From: Rhodoplanes elegans
GTDB lineage: Bacteria > Pseudomonadota > Alphaproteobacteria > Rhizobiales > Xanthobacteraceae
DNA length: 64,000 nucleotides
NCBI RefSeq assembly: GCF_016653355.1
Contig: NZ_NHSK01000074.1
Location: 8,178 to 72,177 of the forward strand
Reading direction: 5' to 3'
Position 1 is the first letter of the stretch. Each line of letters begins with the position of its first letter. Shown here piece after piece: positions 7,413 to 14,724 of the stretch. Both the position numbers and the translations under genes were made by a program. The notes under the pieces are model-generated. The model searched no databases and had not been told where the DNA came from. It was given only the letters and a program-made list of their open reading frames with translations.

Positions 7413-7664
7413 TCAAGCCGCCTCCAGCCGCCCGACGACCGTCGCGATCAGCTCGGCGACCGTCGTGTCCCCGCTCACCGCGTCGGCGCCGATCCGGACG
7501 CCGAACTCGATCTCGAGCCGCACCGCGATCTCGTCGACCTCCAGCTCGTCGGCGTGCAGCGAGTACAGCGTCCGGTCGTCGGTGATCTCGTCGGGCTCGT
7601 AGCTCACGACGCTGCACAGAACGGCGCGAACTTGGTCGGCGGCGGTCTGCTTCGGGTGGACCAT
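7413..7664 (-). CDS. Acyl-carrier-protein-like protein lacking the Ser
   Basis: An 83-residue protein, about the size of AcpP. The pattern SLHADELEVDEIAVRLEIEF follows helix II of acyl carrier proteins (L-G-A-D-S-L-D-x-V-E), and GVRIGADAVSGDTTVAEL follows helix III. The phosphopantetheine Ser is replaced by Glu, so it probably cannot carry acyl groups. It may mimic host ACP to bind an ACP-dependent enzyme; that is inference. AGGAG lies six bases before ATG 7664; an in-frame start at 7733 adds 23 unrelated residues. Confidence 0.7.
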   Translation of the reverse strand: MVHPKQTAADQVRAVLCSVVSYEPDEITDDRTLYSLHADELEVDEIAVRLEIEFGVRIGADAVSGDTTVAELIATVVGRLEAA

Positions 7665-7729
7665 GACTTGCTCCTGTCTGGTGGCAGGTTGTGCTTGATC
7701 GAGGATTCGCATCGGCGTCGTGAGGTGGC

Positions 7730-7897
7730 TCATGACGGTGCCGTCCATTCGAGAGCGATCGTCTCGCCGTCCATGTCCCACGTCGCGTCATCGACATTCG
7801 CCGGGACCGGCAGGTCTTTGTCGCGCAGCCATTCCAGGATCATCTCTTTCAGGTCCTTCTTGGCGAAGGCGTACCGGCGTGTGATCTGGCGTTCCAT
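7730..7897 (-). CDS. Hypothetical early protein, 55 aa
   Basis: A 55-residue protein with a charged N-terminal helix (MERQITRRYAFAKKDLKEM) and an acidic tail. ATG 7897 has GAGG at five-base spacing; the upstream in-frame ATG at 7915 lies inside the preceding gene without a site. Family unknown. Confidence 0.6.
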   Translation of the reverse strand: MERQITRRYAFAKKDLKEMILEWLRDKDLPVPANVDDATWDMDGETIALEWTAPS

Positions 7898-7904
7898 CTT
7901 GGCC

Positions 7905-8210
7905 TCACGCTGCATCGTTGGGATCGAACGGGTCGCACACCACCGCGCCGAGGTGCTTCGACGGCGCCGGCAGGTCGACCACCGCGTCGCGCGCGATGGT
8001 GTCGATCGCGGCGCTTGGCCGGCAACGGAGGTTGGCCGGCCACATGGCCCGTCTGGCCCGCTGCACCTGCAGCCCGAGTGCGCGGCGATGGATCAGCGCA
8101 GGGTCCGCCTCGATCGGGATCACGTCGCCGTCGTGGCGGGTGGCTGGGTCTTGGTTGCGGCGCTGGCGAGCGAACCAGTCGAGCGGCTTGCGGACGATCT
8201 GTGCGGTCAT
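7905..8210 (-). CDS. Hypothetical early protein, 101 aa
   Basis: A 101-residue protein (MTAQIVRKPLDWFARQRRNQ) with basic and hydrophobic segments and no known domain. The start could be 8210, with GGGTGA just upstream, or 8222, overlapping the previous stop; I chose 8210. Confidence 0.6.
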   Translation of the reverse strand: MTAQIVRKPLDWFARQRRNQDPATRHDGDVIPIEADPALIHRRALGLQVQRARRAMWPANLRCRPSAAIDTIARDAVVDLPAPSKHLGAVVCDPFDPNDAA

Positions 8211-8214
8211 GGTG

Positions 8215-8490
8215 TCACCCATTCATGTTCGGCAGGCATTCCATCGACACGACTTCCTTGCTGCCGAGCGAGATGCCCATTTCGCGCAGATCGCCGTACC
8301 CCTCAATGAAGGTCGTGTACTTGTCGACGAGCCCGCGGGCGTAGAGCTGAGCGATATGTTCGATGTGGCGCTCGATGGTGTCGAACGGGTAGAAGCTCGC
8401 GCGGTACTCGGCCATGAAATCCGGCGTGAACTTCTTGCGGTCGATCGTAATGCTGACCTCTTGGGTCACAGATACGGTTGTAGTGCGCAT
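8215..8490 (-). CDS. Hypothetical early protein, 91 aa
   Basis: A 91-residue protein with an N-terminal strand pattern (TTTVSVTQEVSITIDRKKF) followed by helices (FDTIERHIEHIAQLYARGLV), resembling small phage proteins of unknown role. GGAGG lies seven bases before ATG 8490. Confidence 0.7.
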   Translation of the reverse strand: MRTTTVSVTQEVSITIDRKKFTPDFMAEYRASFYPFDTIERHIEHIAQLYARGLVDKYTTFIEGYGDLREMGISLGSKEVVSMECLPNMNG

Positions 8491-8507
8491 GCGCCATCCT
8501 CCGTCGA

Positions 8508-8714
8508 TCACCAGCGCTTTGGTATTGCCACGAAAATCTTGTCTGCCCAGTCAGTCCGATCTGGCGTCTTCGCCAACAGAAAGCCTGCGCTCTCGATTGC
8601 GTCGATCGCCTCTTTTGCGACGACCTCCGCATTGTCCACGCCGACTCGCCGGTTTGACAGAAGATCGGAGACAATGCGGACCAGCTCGTCATAGTGCGGG
8701 CTCAGATTACTCAT
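8508..8714 (-). CDS. Hypothetical early protein, 68 aa
   Basis: A 68-residue helical protein (MSNLSPHYDELVRIVSDLLS). Not recognised. ATG 8714 overlaps the upstream stop. Confidence 0.65.
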   Translation of the reverse strand: MSNLSPHYDELVRIVSDLLSNRRVGVDNAEVVAKEAIDAIESAGFLLAKTPDRTDWADKIFVAIPKRW

Positions 8715-9160
8715 CGATCACCTTCGACGGCCGCCGCGATCTGGTTGAGATGCGTCCCGAGTTCTGGATGCTCATCGCGCACCAGACTCCGGATGTCGTT
8801 CGGGAGCCCGTCCCACGCATCGAGCAACGGGCCGATCAGAGGCATGACGCGAGCGGCTTGCTCCGCCCGGAGCGCAGCGCGCTCGGCCTCAGTGACAGGC
8901 TCAGTGCCGCCCTCGGCACGCGCTATCAGCGCCTCGTTCTCGCGAATCTGCCAGTCGATCGGATACGGCGGCTCAGAGTCGTAGGAGTGAAAGTGCTCGC
9001 GCAACGCCTTGAGCTTCGCCGTGTTGTTTTTCAGCTCGTTCACGGCGTCGTCGATCAGCTCGGCCGCCATGATGGGCAGAGCGGCATCGGCAGCGCGGTC
9101 GCGCCAGTCTTTGGCGTACCATCGAAGCGCTTCGGATACGGTTCTAACGATCTTGGTCAT
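8711..9160 (-). CDS. Hypothetical helical protein, 149 aa
   Basis: A 149-residue, mostly alpha-helical protein rich in Ala, Glu and Arg (VTEAERAALRAEQAARVM). It begins with a short motif (SEALRWYAKDW) seen in small phage proteins. Function unknown. Confidence 0.7.
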   Translation of the reverse strand: MTKIVRTVSEALRWYAKDWRDRAADAALPIMAAELIDDAVNELKNNTAKLKALREHFHSYDSEPPYPIDWQIRENEALIARAEGGTEPVTEAERAALRAEQAARVMPLIGPLLDAWDGLPNDIRSLVRDEHPELGTHLNQIAAAVEGDR

Positions 9161-9170
9161 GATAGGCCTC

Positions 9171-9470
9171 TTACAGTCCTATGGTCTTGGCGAACCTGTC
9201 GCGTGCGCCCCGCAGGTATGAGTACGCCTCGGCGCTCGGGAATTTCACATGCGGCTCTTTCCACACCGCATCGAACTCGGCGACAAAATGCATCCCGGCG
9301 GCGACAATCTCGACGGTTTGTTCAGGGTGCGGGAGGCGCAGTTTGGAGATAGCGCGCTCTTTCAGAGCGGTGGTCTGCGCGGCGAGGTGGGGACGGTACG
9401 GGTAGAGGGCCTCACTTTGGGCCGCGAGGACCAGATCATCGATCATTTTTTCGGCGTCATCTTTGGTCAT
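9171..9470 (-). CDS. Hypothetical early protein, 99 aa
   Basis: A 99-residue helical protein (MTKDDAEKMIDDLVLAAQSE). No family recognised. ATG 9470 lies two bases after the upstream stop; longer in-frame starts would overlap that gene. Confidence 0.65.
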   Translation of the reverse strand: MTKDDAEKMIDDLVLAAQSEALYPYRPHLAAQTTALKERAISKLRLPHPEQTVEIVAAGMHFVAEFDAVWKEPHVKFPSAEAYSYLRGARDRFAKTIGL

Positions 9471-9472
9471 CC

Positions 9473-9700
9473 TCACGTCTCCGCAGCATCGGACGTCACG
9501 ACATGGTCGTTGATAGCTCTCAACGACACGGCGAATGCGTGGTCGCATGGCTGAACGCCATACAGCCTTCCGTTCCCCCACCGCTCTGCCTTGGCGCCGC
9601 AGTCATATTCCCAGAACGCGAAATCGTCCTCTGTCTCGTCGGCGCTGTCGTGCAACCGGCTGCCACATGCCGGGCATAAATCGGGCATGATCTTCTTCAT
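9473..9700 (-). CDS. Zinc-ribbon-like small protein
   Basis: A 75-residue protein with CPACG at residues 9-13 and further Cys residues at CGAKAERW and QPCDHAF, giving a probable zinc site. Small phage proteins of this kind are common and uncharacterised. It overlaps the upstream stop by four bases. Confidence 0.7.
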   Translation of the reverse strand: MKKIMPDLCPACGSRLHDSADETEDDFAFWEYDCGAKAERWGNGRLYGVQPCDHAFAVSLRAINDHVVTSDAAET

Positions 9701-10323
9701 GCTTTCTCCAGAATATGAGTTGTTGATGCGATCGAGATCAGCACATCACGGAATGCTGGCGGCGTCGCATTCCTGATGCGCGTCTTGTCCTTTCCGCCGA
9801 CCATGGCGGTCATCCCGATGCGCCGCGCCTTCTCATAGCCGTAGCGGGCAAGCGCGGTCGGGTGCAGGCGCTGCGCGCCCTTTGACCAGTCCAGTTCGGG
9901 GAGTGTCGTGTGAGCGGCGTAGAGCCACGTCGGTTTGCGGCTCATGTGTCCGTAATGGCCTTGTTCGACATAACAGGTGTATCCGATCAGATCGCCGGCT
10001 GGCTGCCAGCCTGTGTGACGCTTGGGCCGGTCAATGCCGAAGTGCTTCCACGCATGACTGTCAGCCGGATGTTCGAGGACTCCGCCCCAGCGGCGAACCG
10101 CATAGACCGCAGCAGAGAAGCACCCACCGTCATCGCCGAGCTTGAATTGGTGTGGCTTGCGTGTGCTGCCATGCCAAAAGCGGCCCCATCGCTGACACGG
10201 CGGATGTGCGACGACCGGCCACGGTCCGGCATAGTTCCTCGCGTCGCGCTGCTCGTCCCACGGGTCGACTCCTTTGATCCCGGAGTAACAACCCCCCGCC
10301 TCGACAAACAGCGCGGCAATCAC
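9697..10323 (-). CDS. PPCQ-motif protein related to cytosine methylases
   Basis: A 208-residue protein read from GTG 10323, which overlaps the upstream stop (GTGA) and has GGAGG just upstream. VVAHPPCQRWGRF recalls the PCQ catalytic loop of C5-cytosine methyltransferases and GGVLEHPADSHAWK the following Glu motif, but the glycine-rich SAM loop and the target-recognition region are reduced. The family recurs in alphaproteobacterial phages without a confirmed activity. It may be a degenerate methylase fold or an unusual base-modifying enzyme. Confidence 0.75.
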   Translation of the reverse strand: MIAALFVEAGGCYSGIKGVDPWDEQRDARNYAGPWPVVAHPPCQRWGRFWHGSTRKPHQFKLGDDGGCFSAAVYAVRRWGGVLEHPADSHAWKHFGIDRPKRHTGWQPAGDLIGYTCYVEQGHYGHMSRKPTWLYAAHTTLPELDWSKGAQRLHPTALARYGYEKARRIGMTAMVGGKDKTRIRNATPPAFRDVLISIASTTHILEKA

Positions 10324-10574
10324 CCCACCCTCCTGATCTGCTCGCGCCCCGCCACGGTCAGCCCGAGCCGCCACAGCCTGGGCAGGCCGCGGGGCTGCAC
10401 GATCTCCGTGATCTCGACCAGGCCGAGCCGGCTGAGGCTCTGCGCGTGCGACCAGAGGATCGCGCGGGCGCCCGGCGAGATCGGCTTGAACGTCGGCTTG
10501 GTTCCCTGTCCGCGGTACGGGTGCAGCACGAGCGCGTGGAGCGCGCCGAGGTGGCGAGTGGTGAGGTCGGTCAT
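10320..10574 (-). CDS. Hypothetical protein, possibly winged helix
   Basis: An 84-residue protein. The order helix, helix, LSRLGLVEITEIV, LWRLGLTVAGREQI resembles a winged-helix domain in which the last strand reads out a basic wing. No homologue named. It is coupled to both neighbours by four-base overlaps. Confidence 0.6.
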   Translation of the reverse strand: MTDLTTRHLGALHALVLHPYRGQGTKPTFKPISPGARAILWSHAQSLSRLGLVEITEIVQPRGLPRLWRLGLTVAGREQIRRVG

Positions 10575-11251
10575 GGGGTGCGGCCCTCGGCATCCTGCGC
10601 CGCAGGCGAAATAAAATCGCGCACCCACTGCGGTAGCCGCGAAATCCGCTCGCTCGTGATCGCCGCATAATCGTAGTTGGGCTGCTTCGTATCGTCGTAG
10701 TGAAGTAGCCACAGAAACGGTTGCTCGATCCACGGGCACACGAACTCGCCGCGGTTCCGAAGCTTCATAAGATTGTGGCAGAGCGCTTCGCGCGCGTCGT
10801 GGTAGCCGACCCACACTCCGTCATTCATGTGACCGCTCGATCTGACGTTCCGCCAGTCATCGACTTTTGGCATCCAATTGTATGAGACCTTAGCCGCATT
10901 CACGGTGTTGCCGCGGAACGTGTCGAATGACAGCAGCAAGCCGTCCCGGTGGGCGAACACGAAAAAAGTCTCGATCACGCCGTTATGCGACGACGGCCAC
11001 TCGTCGGCCAGCACTTGCTCGAACCCGAGTCTGTCCAAGATCGATAGGTAGCGCGCGAGGGAGTCGCCATACGTGGTGTCGCCAACCTCATGCAGCGCAT
11101 CGCGCTTCATCTTGCTGTGCGTGCAGGCGAACAGGAGCCCGAGTGCAGCCGTCTCGTCATTGAGCGACTCCCCCATGCGCTCACCCGTCAACCCTTCGGC
11201 CGCAGCCAACGGATCAAAACTCAGCAGGTCGTCGATCTTGCTCACGCTCAC
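10571..11251 (-). CDS. Hypothetical early protein, 226 aa
   Basis: A 226-residue protein, one of the largest in this operon. There is an N-terminal acidic segment and a mixed alpha/beta core (ETFFVFAHRDGLLLSFDTF, NDGVWVGYHDAREALCHNLM). I do not recognise the family and see no catalytic signature. ATG 11251 overlaps the upstream stop. Confidence 0.7.
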   Translation of the reverse strand: MSVSKIDDLLSFDPLAAAEGLTGERMGESLNDETAALGLLFACTHSKMKRDALHEVGDTTYGDSLARYLSILDRLGFEQVLADEWPSSHNGVIETFFVFAHRDGLLLSFDTFRGNTVNAAKVSYNWMPKVDDWRNVRSSGHMNDGVWVGYHDAREALCHNLMKLRNRGEFVCPWIEQPFLWLLHYDDTKQPNYDYAAITSERISRLPQWVRDFISPAAQDAEGRTP

Positions 11252-11775
11252 CTCCCCGTCATCACGAACCGCGCCGTCTCGGCGCTGACATGCACCGTCG
11301 CGCCGACCCGCGGCTCCGACATCACGGCGAGCACCGACGGGACCCAGTGGTCGAGCCGGTACCGCCGCATCCAGCGCGCGATGAGCAGGGCCTCGCGGGC
11401 GGCCCGGAACAGCGCCGAGTCCGGGGTCCGCCGTTCCTCGGCGATGCGGCGCTCCCTGATCACGTGCCAGCGCAGCGCCTCGCAGGCCTGCGTCGCGTCG
11501 GCCACCTGTCGTCGGATCAGGAGATCGATGACGGGGCCGAACCAGATTCGCGACTGGTCGTTGTCGGGGCCGAGCCGGATCGTGCGCTCGGCCGCCAGCT
11601 TCATGTTGTTCGGCTCGCGGAACTCGGCCCGGAACGCGGCCGTAATGCCGGCCTCGTGGGCGGCGAGCGCGTCGGCGCCGGAGGCTTTGGCCTGGGCCGT
11701 GGCGACGGCGGCGACGCGCGTGAGGCGAGTACGGCGCGGAACGTGAGTGATGGGCGTGGCGATGCGGTCGAGCAT
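11248..11775 (-). CDS. Hypothetical basic protein, 175 aa
   Basis: A 175-residue, mostly helical and basic protein (RTRLTRVAAVATAQAKASG, LIRRQVADATQACEALRWH). GAGG lies six bases before ATG 11775. Unknown family; the charge may indicate DNA contact. Confidence 0.65.
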   Translation of the reverse strand: MLDRIATPITHVPRRTRLTRVAAVATAQAKASGADALAAHEAGITAAFRAEFREPNNMKLAAERTIRLGPDNDQSRIWFGPVIDLLIRRQVADATQACEALRWHVIRERRIAEERRTPDSALFRAAREALLIARWMRRYRLDHWVPSVLAVMSEPRVGATVHVSAETARFVMTGR

Positions 11776-11783
11776 GGCGGGCC

Positions 11784-11945
11784 TCACATCTTCGAAGACA
11801 GGATCAGCAACGACAGCCAGCCGGCGCCGGCACCGGAAAGGAAGCTCGGGATGTCAGCGTCCGGCGACGTCATCGCCACGGCGACGGCGAGCGCGGTCAC
11901 GAGGATCGTCGACCAGCGGAATGTGGTGGCGAGCATGGTGTTCAT
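11784..11945 (-). CDS. Small membrane protein, 53 aa
   Basis: A 53-residue protein with two hydrophobic segments (STILVTALAVAVAM and LSGAGAGWLSLLIL), so probably an inner-membrane hairpin. Too short for a classical holin and far from the lysis genes. ATG 11945 overlaps the upstream stop. Confidence 0.6.
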   Translation of the reverse strand: MNTMLATTFRWSTILVTALAVAVAMTSPDADIPSFLSGAGAGWLSLLILSSKM

Positions 11946-12202
11946 CCCCAGAACGAAACGGCCGACGCGATGATCGGCGCAGCGGGATCGGGCAGAGCGG
12001 GCGGCGGCGCGTCGGCGAAACGGTCGCAGCACTCGATCAGTTCGGCGCGCTCCGCGGCGTCGGCGTCCCAGGCGCAGATCAGCGTCAGGGCCGAAGCGCG
12101 CCAGTTCTCCCAGCGGTCGTGGTCGAGCCGGACCGACAGCGTCGGGCGGCGGGCGCCGAGCTGGACGGCGCGAGAGATGAGTCCGTGCGACGTGGTGAAC
12201 AT
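11942..12202 (-). CDS. Hypothetical early protein, 86 aa
   Basis: An 86-residue soluble protein (LSVRLDHDRWENWRASALTL, then RAELIECCDRFADAPPP) with no recognised domain, coupled to the membrane protein downstream. Confidence 0.65.
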   Translation of the reverse strand: MFTTSHGLISRAVQLGARRPTLSVRLDHDRWENWRASALTLICAWDADAAERAELIECCDRFADAPPPALPDPAAPIIASAVSFWG

Positions 12203-12210
12203 GGCGGACT

Positions 12211-12489
12211 CTAACGTCCGAGCCCGAGGACGACGTATCCCGGCTCAATGCCAAACTGCCCCCCAGTCAGCACGTATTTGATGCGCCGCCGGAGTTCGTA
12301 AGGTCGGTTGTCGCTGATGGTACGCGTGAAATTGTTACGCTCTCGATCCCACCGTTTGAGGATCAGGGTATCGCCCTTCTGAAAGCCGCGATCGTCACGG
12401 CGAACCTCAAACGTTTTTTCTCCGTTGGAGATCGCGTCCCAATAGACGTCCCAACATTTCAGATCGTGTTCGCGAGCCATCGCATTCAT
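12211..12489 (-). CDS. DUF3850/ASCH-type RNA-binding protein
   Basis: A 92-residue protein. HDLKCWDVYWDAISNGEKTF, EVRRDDRGFQKGD and the terminal GYVVLGLG match DUF3850, an ASCH/PUA-like fold expected to bind nucleic acid. It may recognise RNA in phage-infected cells; the target is unknown. Start 12489 lies within a 16-base inverted-repeat element shared with 13116-13131; the in-frame ATG 12480 is an alternative. Confidence 0.88.
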   Translation of the reverse strand: MNAMAREHDLKCWDVYWDAISNGEKTFEVRRDDRGFQKGDTLILKRWDRERNNFTRTISDNRPYELRRRIKYVLTGGQFGIEPGYVVLGLGR

Positions 12490-12508
12490 GCTTATCCGGT
12501 TGGCACAC
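12486..12508. repeat. Left arm of inverted repeat around a two-gene cassette
   Basis: Sixteen bases (TCATGCTTATCCGGTT) followed by GGCACAC are the reverse complement of AACCGGATAAGCATGA at 13116-13131 with GTGTGC just before it, separated there by three bases rather than one. The arms enclose the genes at 12528-12716 and 12713-13087. The start codon of the DUF3850 gene lies in this arm. Confidence 0.7.
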
Positions 12509-12527
12509 ACAGCCCTAGATGTTGTGG

Positions 12528-12716
12528 TCATCGCCATCGCCCAAAACTGAGTTGAAACCACGCCCATCGAATCCACCAGATCGTTTCGCCATCGGCTTTG
12601 GCAGTTTCGGTTAGGTCGCGTCGAAAGCGTGCGCTCGGCAGAAGCCAGAAACCAAAGGGGTTTAGCTCCAGAGAGATACGAGTGGCGCGCAAGGGATAAG
12701 GCAGGGGGTTTTTCAT
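12528..12716 (-). CDS. Hypothetical aromatic protein, 62 aa
   Basis: A 62-residue protein with many Trp and Phe residues (SLELNPFGFWLLPSARF, IWWIRWAWFQLSFG), a pattern seen in small rhizobial-phage proteins. It may be peripherally membrane-associated. ATG 12716 overlaps the upstream stop (ATGA), so it pairs with the zinc-binding gene. Confidence 0.65.
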   Translation of the reverse strand: MKNPLPYPLRATRISLELNPFGFWLLPSARFRRDLTETAKADGETIWWIRWAWFQLSFGRWR

Positions 12717-13087
12717 GGCTCATCCTCTTCAGGGGGTCGAAGGCTGTCGATATGCACGCCGCATCGACCGCAAATCTTCGGATCGCTCTTGCTCGCGACG
12801 TGGCCGGTGCAAGCCTCTTCGGAAAACCAAGGCCCATACAGTTCGAGAACCTCGCTCTCACCCTCCATCTTTATGACATCGCAGGGGCGGGCGGCGGTTC
12901 TGCCGGCTTCCAAGGCCGAATTGATAAATCCAAATCCGGTCGGGACTGGCGCCAACGGATGGTCGCGAAGCCATTGGCAAGAGAGACAGACGCAAGTCTT
13001 GGCCTCGTAAGATGCGGAGATCGAACGACCGCAGTCTTCGCAGGTGAAGTGCGTGGCGCCCTCTCGATCAACAAACGGGATCAACAT
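12713..13087 (-). CDS. Zinc-binding hypothetical protein, 124 aa
   Basis: A 124-residue protein with CEDCGRS near residue 17, CVCLSCQWL near residue 33 and CGRCGVHIDSLR near the C-terminus, giving two probable zinc sites around a central DVIKMEGESEVLELYGPW segment. Function unknown. It lies between the inverted-repeat arms. Confidence 0.7.
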   Translation of the reverse strand: MLIPFVDREGATHFTCEDCGRSISASYEAKTCVCLSCQWLRDHPLAPVPTGFGFINSALEAGRTAARPCDVIKMEGESEVLELYGPWFSEEACTGHVASKSDPKICGRCGVHIDSLRPPEEDEP

Positions 13088-13106
13088 CTAGTATGCCTCA
13101 GCGCTT

Positions 13107-13131
13107 GTGTGCGTTAACCGGATAAGCATGA
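13107..13131. repeat. Right arm of inverted repeat around a two-gene cassette
   Basis: GTGTGC at 13107-13112 and AACCGGATAAGCATGA at 13116-13131 mirror the arm at 12486-12508. The spacing between the two blocks differs by two bases. Confidence 0.7.
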
Positions 13132-13143
13132 TCGCATTCCTCC

Positions 13144-13407
13144 TCACAGCAGTCCGTCGCGCCGCAGCGCCGCGGCCAGATCAGCGGCCGGCGCCTGGCG
13201 CTTCGCCCGGTACGTGGCGACGTTCATTTCGTGGTTCGCCCGGAACTCCGCCGTGTCGATGCCGGCGTCCCTGATCACGCGCTTGATCCAGCCGAGCGCG
13301 GTCGGGTCGTCGATCTTGAGCGCGCAGACCAGTCCGTACAACGCGAGCCGGAGCATCACGCCGTCGGTGAGCGCGCGGCCCGGCAGCATGGGGATGGGCT
13401 CGCTCAT
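13144..13407 (-). CDS. Hypothetical early protein, 87 aa
   Basis: An 87-residue protein with helical segments (LRLALYGLVCALKIDD, AADLAAALRRDGLL). No family recognised. Confidence 0.65.
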   Translation of the reverse strand: MSEPIPMLPGRALTDGVMLRLALYGLVCALKIDDPTALGWIKRVIRDAGIDTAEFRANHEMNVATYRAKRQAPAADLAAALRRDGLL

Positions 13408-13450
13408 GACGCGGGCTTCGTGGTGCGGGCGGCGGCGAGGGCGGCGTTGA

Positions 13451-13621
13451 CTATCGTAATTGTATAACGACGCTCGGGCACAAGCCGGATGCTAGGAGCA
13501 TGCAGTCGAGCGATCTGAGCGCCTCCGTCAGCTTCTCGATCAGCGCGGCTTGGCGTTCGATATTCGCGGTCAACCGGCCGTTCTCGGCCATCAGGTCGCA
13601 GACTTCGTCGTGGTGTCCCAT
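13451..13621 (-). CDS. Small coiled-coil protein, 56 aa
   Basis: A 56-residue protein with a heptad-like helix (AENGRLTANIERQAALIEKL). ATG 13621 shares one base with the upstream stop (TAATG), so translation is coupled. Role unknown. Confidence 0.6.
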   Translation of the reverse strand: MGHHDEVCDLMAENGRLTANIERQAALIEKLTEALRSLDCMLLASGLCPSVVIQLR

Positions 13622-13797
13622 TATCCCCTCCTCACGGCCACAAACGGCCAGAACGTCCTCGCATCGGGCAGCCGGCGCCTGACCGGCGGCACATGGCTGG
13701 CGACGAGCCGCGCCGTGACGCTCGGACCGCGCCCGGCATCCCAATCGGCCCGCAGCTCGGCGAGACGGCGCGGCTGCTCCGGGAGGCGGCGGGTCAT
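13621..13797 (-). CDS. Small basic protein, 58 aa
   Basis: A 58-residue arginine-rich protein (MTRRLPEQPRRLAELRADW), probably nucleic-acid binding by charge. It is coupled at both ends to neighbouring genes. Confidence 0.6.
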   Translation of the reverse strand: MTRRLPEQPRRLAELRADWDAGRGPSVTARLVASHVPPVRRRLPDARTFWPFVAVRRG

Positions 13798-13799
13798 GA

Positions 13800-14654
13800 T
13801 CAGGACTCGCTGCCCGCGACCTCGACCGGATGACCGGACTCGTCGAGCGAGTACCAAGTCATCGGTGTGATGCCCTCGCGGCCGACGATGCCGGCCCAGA
13901 CGTGAGTAATCGCGCCGTCATCGTCACGGCGATCGAGATGCAACGCCGATCCTGCAACGCCCCGCACGCGGCCGTAGCGACCGCTCGCATGGGCGGTAGC
14001 CGTAGCGTGCATGGCCGAGGCCGCGCCCCTGTAGCCGGTGGCCGAGGCCGCGCCCCTGTCGCCGGTGGCCGAGGCCGCGCCCCTGTAGCCGGTGGCCGAG
14101 GCCGCGCCCCTGTAGCCGGTGGCCGAGGCCGCGCCCCTGTCGCCGGTGGCCGAGGCCGCGCCCCTGTAGCCGGTGGCCGAGGCCGCGCCGCTGTCGCCGG
14201 TGGCCGAGGCCGCGCCGCTGTCGCCGGTGGCCGAGGCCGCGCCGCAGTTGCCGGTGGCCGTTTCGCCCTCGATCGTTGCCCGCGACCACACATAATCCCA
14301 GGCGCGCCGCACGAGGTCGCTGATCGAGAGTTCGACGTTGATCGTGATCCGTGCCGCAGCGATCTTCGTGTCGCTGTCGTTGCCGTCCATCTCGCCGGAC
14401 AGCGTCACCTCGGCGTAGCGGTTGCTGGCTGGCGCGTAGTAGCCGAAAACGTCAAGCGGGTGTTCGCAGGCGTGGAAGCCCGAAGCGCAGGCTTCGATCT
14501 TGCCGGCGTGCTCGTAGGTCTTCCCGACCTCGTACTGATAGCCGCGGCAGCGAAGCTGCGCGTCGAAGCCCTTGAAGGCCGTGACAATATTCTCCACGGC
14601 CGGGGCGATTTCTGCGGTCGTGGCAGTCACCTCGGTCTTGCGTCTGCGAGCCAT
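13800..14654 (-). CDS. DUF7666-like protein with nine 9-residue repeats
   Basis: A 284-residue protein. The N-terminal domain (FKGFDAQLRCRGYQYEVGKTYE, ASGFHACEHPLDVFGYY) belongs to a phage family that I believe is DUF7666. Residues about 134-214 are nine copies of GAASATGxx, then a short Gly-rich link, and a C-terminal part (ITHVWAGIVGREGI, TWYSLDESG). The repeats resemble adhesin-type left-handed coils and probably form a solenoid. The function of the family is unknown; it is common in the early operons of such phages. Confidence 0.85.
   Translation of the reverse strand: MARRRKTEVTATTAEIAPAVENIVTAFKGFDAQLRCRGYQYEVGKTYEHAGKIEACASGFHACEHPLDVFGYYAPASNRYAEVTLSGEMDGNDSDTKIAAARITINVELSISDLVRRAWDYVWSRATIEGETATGNCGAASATGDSGAASATGDSGAASATGYRGAASATGDRGAASATGYRGAASATGYRGAASATGDRGAASATGYRGAASAMHATATAHASGRYGRVRGVAGSALHLDRRDDDGAITHVWAGIVGREGITPMTWYSLDESGHPVEVAGSES
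14013..14255. repeat. Nine tandem 27-base repeats
   Basis: Nine units of 27 bases (one reads GGCCGAGGCCGCGCCCCTGT plus seven bases) encode GAASATGxx in the minus-strand gene. Most variation affects the codons for the last two residues (DS, YR, DR). Such arrays expand and contract by slippage, so copy number probably varies between isolates. Confidence 0.97.
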
Positions 14655-14724
14655 GTCGGTGGCCTTTCGGAGTGATCAGGATCGGAAGGGTGAAAGCGGC
14701 AGGGTTTGAGCCCCGCCTACTGCA

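Noticed and set aside
13408-13450. A tiny frame between 13407 and 13451
   Set aside because: About 15 codons with no start signal; no evidence beyond the open frame.
14013-14255. CRISPR array
   Set aside because: The 27-base repeats are directly adjacent with no spacers and are in frame with a coding gene.
13830-14675. A 281-codon plus-strand frame antisense to the repeat protein
   Set aside because: It is a shadow of the minus-strand repeat gene, caused by GC-rich 27-base units with no stops in that frame.
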